This document shows, in pieces, positions 6,264 through 12,953 of a DNA stretch of 15,527 nt (its first letter is position 1; each line of letters opens with the position of its first letter). This DNA comes from CAUYXJ01 sp963577065 (lineage in GTDB: Bacteria; Chloroflexota; Dehalococcoidia; Tepidiformales; Tepidiformaceae): the NCBI GenBank assembly GCA_963577065.1, contig CAUYXJ010000068.1:1-15527 (forward strand), given 5' to 3'. The notes beneath the pieces are model-generated. The model did no database searches, was not told where the DNA came from, and was given only the letters and a program-made list of their open reading frames with translations. Made by a program: the position numbers and the translations under genes.

Positions 6264-7607
6264 TTAGCGGATCTTGTCGAAGCTGAGATTCAGTTCGTAG
6301 AGGCCCAACATGATTCCGGGCTGGTGCGTGAAGTCGTTCTTGCCGGGCGTGAGGCGAAGGTTGTCCAGCCGTTCGATCAGGACCTCGGCCGCGATGTTCT
6401 GCTCCAGGCGGGAGATGCCCTGGCCCGGGCAGTTCCGTGGGCCCATGGAGAAGGTGAGGTGGCGGCCGGGGTTTTTGCGGTCGAGCCGCATTTCGTCTGC
6501 GGCGGGACACAAATCCTCGTCACGGTTGCCCGCGCCGAAACGGAGGTGGAGCAGCGAGCCGCGGGGGATGTGGACGCCGCGGATCTCCATGTCCTCGCGC
6601 ACGAAGCGCCCGCCCGCGCCGCCCTGGGTAGGCGCGTAGAGGCGCAGCCCCTCTTCGACGAAGAAGCGTACTTTGCCGGGATCGTCGCGCAGCTCGGCAA
6701 CGATCTCGGGGTGCTGGGCGAGGTGTAAGGCCTCAGAGGTGAGCGCGTACTGGGTGGTCTCGTTCCCGCCGATGTGCATGAGCACGGCGATGCTGATGAT
6801 CTCGCCGTCGGTGAGCTTGCGGCCCTCGTATTCGGTCTGGGCGAGGAACGACACCATGTCTTCCTTCGGGTGCTTCCGCTTCTCGTCGACCTGCCCCTGG
6901 ATGTAGCGGTGGAACTCGACGAGCACGGCCGCGTTCTCGCGGTCGACATCCTCCGGCAGCTCGTTCTTCGGACCGCTCCCGTAGACGAAGCGCCGCACCT
7001 GCGCCTCTTCCATCTTCTTCAGCATCGGCATGTCCTCGAGCGGGAAGCCGAGGATCGTCGTGATCACCGTCTGCGGGAGGGGTGCGGCGAACTCCGTAAC
7101 GAACTCGACTTCGCCCTTGTCGATCCAGCGGTCGATGAGCCCGTTGACCGCAGCCCTGACCATCGTGCGGTGGCGTTCGGCACCCTCAGGCCCCACCCAC
7201 GGGTCCCAGAGCTGCATGCGGTAGCGCTTGTGCTGCTCGGTCGTGGGGCGAAGCGTGACTTGGGCATCGACCGCGTCGCTGAAACCCTCCTCGCGGAAGA
7301 TCTCCGATTCGACCCGGCTCGAGCCGCCGCGGATGACCTCGCGGTCCTCGGGTACGAAGTCGAGGAAGCGCGGGTCGCGCGTGATCTGGGCGATGTCCTC
7401 GAACTTCGAAATGATGAACGCGTCCGTGCCGGGCAGCCAGCCTGCGCCGGGGATGCGCGAGATCGGCGCCTCCTCGTGCAGCACTTTGTACGACTCGAAC
7501 CAACGCTCTTGGGTGCCCGGCGTGAAGAGGTCGGCGCCGATGTCGGCGGCGACCGGGCAGGTAGCGGCGGCCGATTCGCTGCTGCGCTCGCGGGTGGTGT
7601 CGGTCAT
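6264..7607 (-). CDS. Cytochrome P450
   Basis: This 447-residue soluble bacterial P450 has no N-terminal membrane anchor. The key motifs are in order: I-helix HIGGNETT (residues 278-285, the oxygen-activation groove), K-helix E319-x-x-R322 in VEEGLRLY, and heme loop FSMGPRNCPG with C393 as the thiolate ligand. The length is within the usual 400-450. It would hydroxylate a hydrophobic substrate using electrons from a ferredoxin and reductase, neither of which is encoded nearby. The ATG at 7607 follows GGGAG with seven bases between, a good ribosome site. It is divergent from the acyl-CoA dehydrogenase, whose start lies 173 bases away, so the two may share control. The substrate cannot be told from sequence; steroid, terpenoid, fatty-acid or aromatic compounds are all possible given the neighbours. 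The stop codon touches the inverted-repeat element downstream. Confidence 0.95.
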   Translation of the reverse strand: MTDTTRERSSESAAATCPVAADIGADLFTPGTQERWFESYKVLHEEAPISRIPGAGWLPGTDAFIISKFEDIAQITRDPRFLDFVPEDREVIRGGSSRVESEIFREEGFSDAVDAQVTLRPTTEQHKRYRMQLWDPWVGPEGAERHRTMVRAAVNGLIDRWIDKGEVEFVTEFAAPLPQTVITTILGFPLEDMPMLKKMEEAQVRRFVYGSGPKNELPEDVDRENAAVLVEFHRYIQGQVDEKRKHPKEDMVSFLAQTEYEGRKLTDGEIISIAVLMHIGGNETTQYALTSEALHLAQHPEIVAELRDDPGKVRFFVEEGLRLYAPTQGGAGGRFVREDMEIRGVHIPRGSLLHLRFGAGNRDEDLCPAADEMRLDRKNPGRHLTFSMGPRNCPGQGISRLEQNIAAEVLIERLDNLRLTPGKNDFTHQPGIMLGLYELNLSFDKIR

Positions 7608-7666
7608 GGTCGTCTCCCTTGCGCGGGCGGGTTGGTCCCATCACTGGCGCAGATCCTGGTCCCGCA

Positions 7667-7672
7667 ATTGTA
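7667..7672 (-). promoter_or_regulatory. Possible -10 element for the P450 gene
   Basis: On the minus strand TACAAT (5 of 6 to TATAAT) lies at 7672-7667, giving a leader of about 50 bases before the ATG at 7607. No clear -35 is seen. Confidence 0.3.
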
Positions 7673-7754
7673 CGCGGCTGCGCCCCCGCGAAGCGTCCGC
7701 CGTGGCGCGAGACCTCCTCGCGACACGGCAACGCACAGACGCCGGCGCGAAGGC

Positions 7755-7760
7755 TAGACT
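7755..7760 (+). promoter_or_regulatory. Possible -10 element for the acyl-CoA dehydrogenase
   Basis: GGCTAGACT at 7752-7760 holds TAGACT (4 of 6 to TATAAT) 21 bases before the ATG at 7781. It resembles GCTACAGT upstream of metH. No -35 is visible. Confidence 0.2.
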
Positions 7761-7780
7761 TTGCGCCCAGCGGGGGCCGC

Positions 7781-8914
7781 ATGCGATTCGCCTTCACCTC
7801 CGAGCAAGACGTCTTCCGCCACGACCTTCGGGCATTCCTGCAGCGCGAGGTGGCGGCGATCGATGCGGACGACGGCCACAGCCGCGCCTTCAGCAAGAGG
7901 CTGGCGGAGCAAGGCTGGATCGGCCTGGCCTGGCCACGGGAGTACGGGGGCCAGGGCCTCGGTCCGGTCGAGCAGATGATCTACACCGAGGAGATGATCC
8001 TGCACGACGCGCCCCGCGGGTATCACTTCACGGCCGAGCGCCAGGTGGGCCCCTCCGTCATCCGCCACGGCAGCGAGCGGCAGCGCGAGGAGTGGCTGCC
8101 CCGCATCGTCAACGCCGACGTCAGTTTCGCCCTCGGCCTTTCCGAGCCGGGTGCTGGCTCGGACCTCGCTGCCGTTTCGACGCGCGCCGAACGCGACGGC
8201 GACGACTACGTCGTGAACGGCCAGAAGATCTGGACCTCGGGGGCGCATCGTGCCGATGCCATCTGGCTCGTGGTGCGCACGGACCCGGATGCGCCCAAGC
8301 ACCGCGGCATCAGCTGTCTCATGGTCGATATGGACATGCCCGGTATCAGCGTCAATCCCCTTCACGACATGACCGGTGGCCACAGCTTCAACGAGGTGTT
8401 CTTCGAGGACGTGCGCGTCCCCGTCGAACGCCGCGTGGGCGAAGAGAACCGCGGCTGGTACATCCTCGCCGAGCACCTCGACTTCGAGCGGTCGGGGATC
8501 GAACGCATCGTCGATCTCGAACGGCTCTTCCAGCGCGTGCTCGAGCACGCGAGCGAGCTGAAGGCGAGCGTCGCGCTGAGCGGCGTCATGCGCGGCAAGC
8601 TCGCGCAGCTGGCGATCGAGCTGGAGGTGGGGCGGCTGCTCTGCTACCGCGTCGCCTGGCAGCAGAGCGCGGGCCGGACGCCGAACCACGAGGCCTCGAT
8701 TGCGAAGGCCTTCGGCAGCGAGTGGTGCCAGCGGATGGCCCGCGCCGCGATGAACCTGCTCCAGCTGAGCGGCGCCGCCAGCAAGGACGCCGACCTCGCC
8801 GCGGAAGTAGCGCGGCGCTATCTGGGCACCGTCTCCCTGACGATTGCCGCGGGAACGTCGGAGATCCAACGCAACATCATCGCGACGCGCGGCCTGGGGC
8901 TGCCACGCTCGTGA
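7781..8914 (+). CDS. Acyl-CoA dehydrogenase (FadE type)
   Basis: This 377-residue flavoenzyme would introduce an alpha,beta double bond into an acyl-CoA and pass electrons to ETF. The full three-part fold is present: an N-terminal helical domain (FTSEQDVFRHDLRAF), the middle beta domain with flavin/substrate loop LGLSEPGAGSDLA (residues 119-130) and KIWTSGA (149-155), and the C-terminal helical domain ending IAAGTSEIQRNIIATRGLGL. The usual catalytic Glu of medium-chain enzymes, just before GTS, is Ala here (AAGTSE). E236 in LDFERSG matches the alternative helix-G base seen in isovaleryl-CoA dehydrogenase, so it is probably active with that residue (inference). The frame is open upstream to 7619, but ATG 7781 follows GGGGG and begins the conserved MRFAFTSEQ. 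A CoA-transferase follows after 43 bases, probably in one transcript. The acyl substrate is unknown. Confidence 0.92.
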   Translation: MRFAFTSEQDVFRHDLRAFLQREVAAIDADDGHSRAFSKRLAEQGWIGLAWPREYGGQGLGPVEQMIYTEEMILHDAPRGYHFTAERQVGPSVIRHGSERQREEWLPRIVNADVSFALGLSEPGAGSDLAAVSTRAERDGDDYVVNGQKIWTSGAHRADAIWLVVRTDPDAPKHRGISCLMVDMDMPGISVNPLHDMTGGHSFNEVFFEDVRVPVERRVGEENRGWYILAEHLDFERSGIERIVDLERLFQRVLEHASELKASVALSGVMRGKLAQLAIELEVGRLLCYRVAWQQSAGRTPNHEASIAKAFGSEWCQRMARAAMNLLQLSGAASKDADLAAEVARRYLGTVSLTIAAGTSEIQRNIIATRGLGLPRS

Positions 8915-8957
8915 ATCGCGCGGCCCTCCCGATCCGGCCGGCGGGCTGACGGGGACG

Positions 8958-11378
8958 ATGTCCGGAGCGCTCGCGCCTTACCGCGTCATCGACCTGACGC
9001 GCGAACTCGGTGCGGTCTGCACCCGCATCCTCGCCGGGCTCGGGGCGGATGTGATTCGCATCGAGCCCCCCGGCGGCGATCCCGCCCGTCAGCGGGCGCC
9101 CCTGATCGGGAACGGTCGCTCGCGCCTGAGCGCTTGGTGGGCGCAGATGCACGCGGGCAAGCGCAGCATGACCCTCGACGAGGGTGATGCGCGAGACTGC
9201 GACGCCCTCCTCGAACTCTGCCGGGGCGCGGACGTCGTGGTGCACTCGCCGGGGGACGACGGCTCGGCTTGGCCCTCGCCCTTCGACGCGCTCGAGACAG
9301 AGGCCCCGCAGGTGATTCGCACGGCGATCACCCCCTTCGGCCTGGCGGGACCGAAGGCCGCCTGGCTCGGGAGCGACCTCGTCGGGATGGCTGCGGGCGG
9401 CCTGATGTCCCTCTGCGGCGACCGCGACCGCGCACCGCTCCGCGTGGCGGTGGAGCAGGCCTACGCCCAGGCCGGGGCGCAGGCGGCGGTGGGGACGCTG
9501 ATCGCACTCCACGCTCGGCGGCTGACGGGGCGCGGCCAGCTCGTCGATGTCTCGATGCAGGCCGCCGCTGCGAACACACTCGGCAACGCTCGCCTCTACT
9601 ACGCGATGGAGGGCCTGGTGACGGAGCGCGCGGGCGGTGGCCGTGCGTTCGGGTCGGCCGGTACGCGGCTGGTCTTCCCGGCGGCCGATGGCTACGTTGC
9701 TTTCTGGCGGCAGCCTGCGACTTTTCCCGCGCTGGCCCGTTGGTTCGACGACGAGGGCGAACCGCGCACGTTTGATGCGGAGCAATGGAGCACGCGCAGT
9801 CTGGCCGGGGGGTCGATGCCCAGCGCGGCCGAGATCGAAGCGCTCGAAGCGGAACTCAGGGGCTTCTTCGCTAAGCGCGCAGCGCAGGCGCTCTACGAGG
9901 AGGGCCAGGCGCGCGGGCTCATGATCTGTCCGGTCAACACCATGGCGGACCTGGCGGCGAGCCCCCAGCTCGCCGCCAGGGGCTTCTTCGAGGCGGGCGT
10001 GCCCTCGCCCGCCGGGCCGCTGCGGCTGCCCGGCGCCCCCGCGAAGCTCTCGGCGACGCCCTGGAGGACGGGCGCCGTCGCGGCCGCGGGCGAGCACACG
10101 ATCGAAAGCCGGGAGGAGGTGGCGCGCCCGCGGACCGCAGGAAGCGGAACCGGCGCGGATGTCGCCGCCCGCGATCTCTTTGCGGGTCTCCGCGTGGCTG
10201 ACTTCTCCTGGGTGGGGGTCGGGCCGAATGCCACCCAACAGCTCGCCTGGCACGGCGCCGAGGTCATCCGCGTGGAGTCCTCGCTCAAGCCCGATACGTT
10301 CCGTTCGGGCGGTCCCCGCCCCGCGGGCGATCGGAGCCTCGACGGCAGCGCCTACTGGGCCAACCACAACCGGGACAAGCTCAGCGTGCAGATCAATCTG
10401 CGTCGCCCGGAGGGGGTGGAGGCGGCGAAGCGACTGATCGCGATGAGCGACGTCGTTGCGGAGTCGTTCACGCCTGGGTTCATGGCGAGGATCGGGCTGG
10501 ACTACGAAGCCGTGCGGGCGCTGAAACAGGATGTCGTCATGATCTCGATGTCGATGGAGGGCCAGGGTGGCCCGCATGAGCAGTTTCGCGGTTTCGGCCT
10601 GATCCTTCAGGCCGCCGCGGGCATCACCGGCCTCACCGGCTGGCCCGACCGCCCCCCCACCGGCACGGGCGTCGCGTACACGGACTGGGTCGCGACCCAC
10701 TTCGCCGCAGCGACGCTCCTTGCCGCGCTCGACCACCGCGTGCGCACCGGCGAGGGCCAGTACATCGACCTGTCGCAGCTCGAGGCGACGACCTACGCCC
10801 TCGACGATGCGCTCGTGGCAGCGCTGAACGGTGGCGAGATCGCCGCCGCTCGAGGCAACCGCCACCGCGAGGCCGCTCCGCACGGGGTCTTCCCGTGCCG
10901 GGGCGAGGACCGCTGGTGCGCGATCGCGGTGATGTCCGACGCGCAGTGGGCGGCCTTGTGCGAGGCCACGGAGAGACCGGACTGGGCGGAGGACGTGGGG
11001 CTGCGTGCGGCAGCGGAACGCAAACGCCGCGAGGAGGAGCTGGAGGCCGGGCTCACCGCTTGGTGCCGGGAGCGAACGGGGGAGGAGGCGCAGGAACGCC
11101 TCCAGGCGGTGGGCGTGCCCGCGCACCTGGTGGCGACGGTGGCGGACGTGCAGCACGACGAGCAGCTGCGGGATCGGGGCTACTTCTGGAACACGGACCA
11201 TCCGCTCATCGGTCCTTTGGACTACGACGGCCCCGCCTATCGGCTCGGCGAGACGCGTGCGGGCCCGCGAGAAGCGGCGCCACTTCTCGGCCAGCACAAC
11301 GAGCGCGTCTTCCGGGAGCTGCTCGGCTACAGCGCGGACGAACTGGCGGAGCTCGTGGCCGAGGGCGTCGTGCAGTAA
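8958..11378 (+). CDS. Tandem-fused class III CoA-transferase (two CaiB/BaiF units)
   Basis: This 806-residue protein is two complete CaiB/BaiF domains in one chain, about residues 5-385 and 408-790, joined by a short Gly/Ala/Thr linker; single-domain members are about 400 residues. Each half opens with the family signature (APYRVIDLTRELG with GADVIRIEPP; FAGLRVADFSWVG with GAEVIRVESS) and has its own D-x-S-x-L/M-x-A segment (LVDVSMQAA; YIDLSQLEA). Family enzymes move CoA between acyl groups through an aspartyl-CoA anhydride. The catalytic Asp appears in the first half as D140 (GSDLVGMAAGGLMSLCG). In the second half the equivalent residue is G547 (GFGLILQAAAGITGLTG). It follows the dehydrogenase by 43 bases, which suggests it activates that enzyme's substrate. 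The frame is open from 8844, but ATG 8958 (GGGGA before it) begins the domain properly. Confidence 0.93.
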   Translation: MSGALAPYRVIDLTRELGAVCTRILAGLGADVIRIEPPGGDPARQRAPLIGNGRSRLSAWWAQMHAGKRSMTLDEGDARDCDALLELCRGADVVVHSPGDDGSAWPSPFDALETEAPQVIRTAITPFGLAGPKAAWLGSDLVGMAAGGLMSLCGDRDRAPLRVAVEQAYAQAGAQAAVGTLIALHARRLTGRGQLVDVSMQAAAANTLGNARLYYAMEGLVTERAGGGRAFGSAGTRLVFPAADGYVAFWRQPATFPALARWFDDEGEPRTFDAEQWSTRSLAGGSMPSAAEIEALEAELRGFFAKRAAQALYEEGQARGLMICPVNTMADLAASPQLAARGFFEAGVPSPAGPLRLPGAPAKLSATPWRTGAVAAAGEHTIESREEVARPRTAGSGTGADVAARDLFAGLRVADFSWVGVGPNATQQLAWHGAEVIRVESSLKPDTFRSGGPRPAGDRSLDGSAYWANHNRDKLSVQINLRRPEGVEAAKRLIAMSDVVAESFTPGFMARIGLDYEAVRALKQDVVMISMSMEGQGGPHEQFRGFGLILQAAAGITGLTGWPDRPPTGTGVAYTDWVATHFAAATLLAALDHRVRTGEGQYIDLSQLEATTYALDDALVAALNGGEIAAARGNRHREAAPHGVFPCRGEDRWCAIAVMSDAQWAALCEATERPDWAEDVGLRAAAERKRREEELEAGLTAWCRERTGEEAQERLQAVGVPAHLVATVADVQHDEQLRDRGYFWNTDHPLIGPLDYDGPAYRLGETRAGPREAAPLLGQHNERVFRELLGYSADELAELVAEGVVQ

Positions 11379-11472
11379 GCGGTTCGCCCGGACCGACTGG
11401 CAGGGCCGGCGTTGCCCAGAAGGCTGCGAGCGTCCCCTCCCAGGGCGTTAGGTTGCGGTCTCCCAGGGGGTG

Positions 11473-12129
11473 ATGGATCCGTGAGGAAGCGGAGTTCGGA
11501 CGGGCGCTGCGCGAGGCCCAGAAGGCGCGAGCCGAGCTTCTCGACAAGGCACGAACCCTGGGCGATCGCGATCTCGGTAAGGGGCTCGGTGGCGCTTGGA
11601 CGGTCCGCACGGTCTTTGAACATCTGGTCCTCACCGACAGCGGGAACACAGCCGAGATCGCCCACCGCAAGGACGCCGACGGCCCCGGGGGCGACGAGTC
11701 GTACGGCCGCTTGATGAGCGAGGCGCCGCACGTCCGCTCAGCTGCGGATGCCGTCGCTGCATTCCAGCAGGGGCGCGATGCCCTCCTCGCCGCCTGCGAC
11801 GAGATCGCGCCCGAGGCACTGCGCGAGCGTAGGCCTCTCCGGATCGAGGGCGAGCCGCGCCCGGTGCTCGACCTCCTCGATGATTCGTCCTGGCTGGTGC
11901 TGAATCCATGCTTGCGCAGATCGAGGAGTTTCTCGTGGCGGGCGTCGAACGCTCCGAGGAGTGGGCTGCAGGCTTCGACGCCGGGCTGCGCTATGCCCTC
12001 GTTGAGCTGCAGATGATCGCCACGGACGGCGGAGCGAGCGGCGGCGGCGCCCTCGGCCGCGCCTACGTACAGGTCCGATGGATTCAGCACGAGCCAGGAC
12101 CAATCCCGGATGTCCCGAGCAAGTCCTAG
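11473..12129 (+). pseudogene. DinB-like four-helix protein with apparent frameshifts at both ends
   Basis: The second forward frame from 11474 reads EEAEFGRALREAQKARAEL, WTVRTVFEHLVLTDSGNTAE and, later, PVLDLLDD, which has the helix pattern and W-T-V-R-x-V-x-E-H-L motif of the DinB/DUF664 superfamily. This frame has no good start: the likely one, ATG 11473 (AGGGGG before it), reads MDP and stops at TGA 11482-11484, one frame away. The last helix (AESMLAQIEEFLVAGVERSE) lies in that first frame too, so a second shift near 11881-11884 is needed. Frame one then stays open to TAG 12127-12129. The H-E-x-x-H metal site usual before L-x-Q-I is absent, so metal-dependent chemistry is doubtful. Two errors in the base sequence, a decayed gene, or a short product starting at TTG/ATG 11711 are all possible. 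Confidence 0.5.
11882..12105. repeat. 29-bp inverted repeats around 166 bp at the 3' end of the DinB-like gene
   Basis: The left copy at 11882-11910 and the reverse complement of 12077-12105 share 26 of 29 bases. Both contain TCCTGGCT and GTGCTGAATCCAT, and all three differences are C/G exchanges. The left copy overlaps the point where the DinB-like frame breaks. The 166-base spacer is too long for a simple terminator. An invertible segment, a small inserted element or a copying-error duplication would all leave this pattern. No recombinase gene lies in the window. Confidence 0.7.
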
Positions 12130-12187
12130 GCCGCAGCCTCGAGCGGATCGGTATCGCCAAGCCAAGCGGCGAGGCGAGGGGCTTCGT

Positions 12188-12205
12188 TCCGGCCCTGCTG
12201 CCGGA
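12188..12205. terminator. Weak hairpin between the convergent DinB-like and PhoU genes
   Basis: TCCGGC at 12188-12193 pairs with GCCGGA at 12200-12205 around a six-base loop. There is no T-run on either strand, so intrinsic termination is doubtful. The rest of 12130-12263 shows no gene or repeat. Confidence 0.2.
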
Positions 12206-12263
12206 GCAGACTGGCTGGTCGCCTACCCCCCGGCCGTGACTCGCATTTCTCTGGGCACGACCG

Positions 12264-12941
12264 CTAGTTCTGCCCTCCCGGGCTCCCGGGCTCGTCGAAG
12301 TAATCGAGCTGATCGACGGGCATCACCACCGCCGAGAGCAAGTTCATCAGGTGCGAGACTGTCCGTTTTAAATAGCGGAAGAGCAGCGCTCGCGCGACCG
12401 CACCCTTGGGCGGATCGGATGACGTGACGAGTGCCGTGATGTGCGCATCGAACGTGTCCTGGAGCGCGTCGCCCGCGGCGATGATTGTGCGCGTCGCCTC
12501 GAGGTTGTCGTTGCCGAACGCACCGGCGGCTTCGGTGATCATGCGCGAAACCTGGGTGGCGAAGTCGCGCAGCTCCTCCGCATCGGGGGCGTCGACGAAA
12601 TCGCGGCGGTCGGCGGCGAGGTCGTAGATGTTCTTGGCGTAATCGCCGATGCGCTCGGCGTCTTTGACGATGCTCATGTACACGAGGATGGCGGGCACGT
12701 GGACGGTGCCGTGCACGCTCGCGTGCACGATCAGTTCGCGCCGGATCGCGCGCTCGTCTTCGTTCACCTTCCGGTCCGTAGCGCGCAGCTCCGGGCCGAC
12801 CACGGTGGGATCGGCGCCCGCCAGCAGCGCTGAGGTCGCGAGATCGAAGCTGTGCCGGTCGTTCGCGAGCATCCCCAGCAACAGCGCCTGGACGTGTTCG
12901 AGGTTGTCGGCACGATCTCTGCGGAAGAATCGGAGCACCAT
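12264..12941 (-). CDS. PhoU-family phosphate-uptake regulator
   Basis: This 225-residue all-helical cytoplasmic protein contains the PhoU metal-cluster motif IVKDAERIGDYAKNI (residues 91-105; D94, E96 and D100). PhoU proteins have two similar three-helix halves. The second half here (about residues 125-205) reads RYLKRTVSHLMNL where R-x-x-E-R-I-x-D-H is expected, so K192 and S196 replace the acidic ligands and only the first metal site looks intact. AGGAGG lies five bases before the ATG at 12941, a textbook ribosome site. The stop of the Na+/Pi cotransporter is 12 bases upstream, so the two are cotranscribed. Many cotransporters of this family carry a PhoU domain fused at the C-terminus; here it is a separate gene, which supports a role in restraining phosphate uptake. 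No PhoR/PhoB or Pst gene is nearby. Confidence 0.9.
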   Translation of the reverse strand: MVLRFFRRDRADNLEHVQALLLGMLANDRHSFDLATSALLAGADPTVVGPELRATDRKVNEDERAIRRELIVHASVHGTVHVPAILVYMSIVKDAERIGDYAKNIYDLAADRRDFVDAPDAEELRDFATQVSRMITEAAGAFGNDNLEATRTIIAAGDALQDTFDAHITALVTSSDPPKGAVARALLFRYLKRTVSHLMNLLSAVVMPVDQLDYFDEPGSPGGQN

Positions 12942-12953
12942 GGTTGCCTCCTA

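Larger units (their letters stand above)
5888..6267. repeat. Long imperfect inverted-repeat element between metH and the P450 gene
   Basis: The left arm, about 5888-5984, pairs with the right arm, about 6173-6267, around a 188-base centre. Two blocks match strongly. The first is 5930-5984 against 6173-6227 (55 bases, roughly four fifths identical, including TCGAGCG/CGCTCGA and GCGGGGGCCGAGCGC against GCGCTCGGCCCCCGC). The second is 5888-5906 against 6249-6267 (17 of 19). The stretch between the blocks pairs poorly. A further inverted copy of part of the left arm lies at about 6116-6143. The element fills the 445-bp convergent gap, reaches the P450 stop codon and has no credible gene. It may be a short non-autonomous mobile or REP-like element, and it could also end transcription from both sides. 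No transposase is present. Confidence 0.65.

Noticed and set aside
5992..6267. Short ORFs in both strands of the metH/P450 gap
   Set aside because: They consist of repeat sequence, are Arg/Ala/Pro-rich, lack ribosome sites and read through the inverted arms.
7608..7780. Operator for a TetR- or GntR-type regulator between the P450 and the dehydrogenase
   Set aside because: Only a short direct repeat (GGTCCC twice) and CAATTG were seen; no convincing dyad and no regulator gene.
8877..11297. 806-residue open frame on the minus strand across the CoA-transferase
   Set aside because: Shadow of the plus-strand gene; its Arg/His-rich composition has no recognisable motif.
11437..11470. CTCCCAGGG repeated twice between the CoA-transferase and the DinB-like gene
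   Set aside because: Only nine bases in GC-rich DNA, with no symmetry; chance is the simplest explanation.
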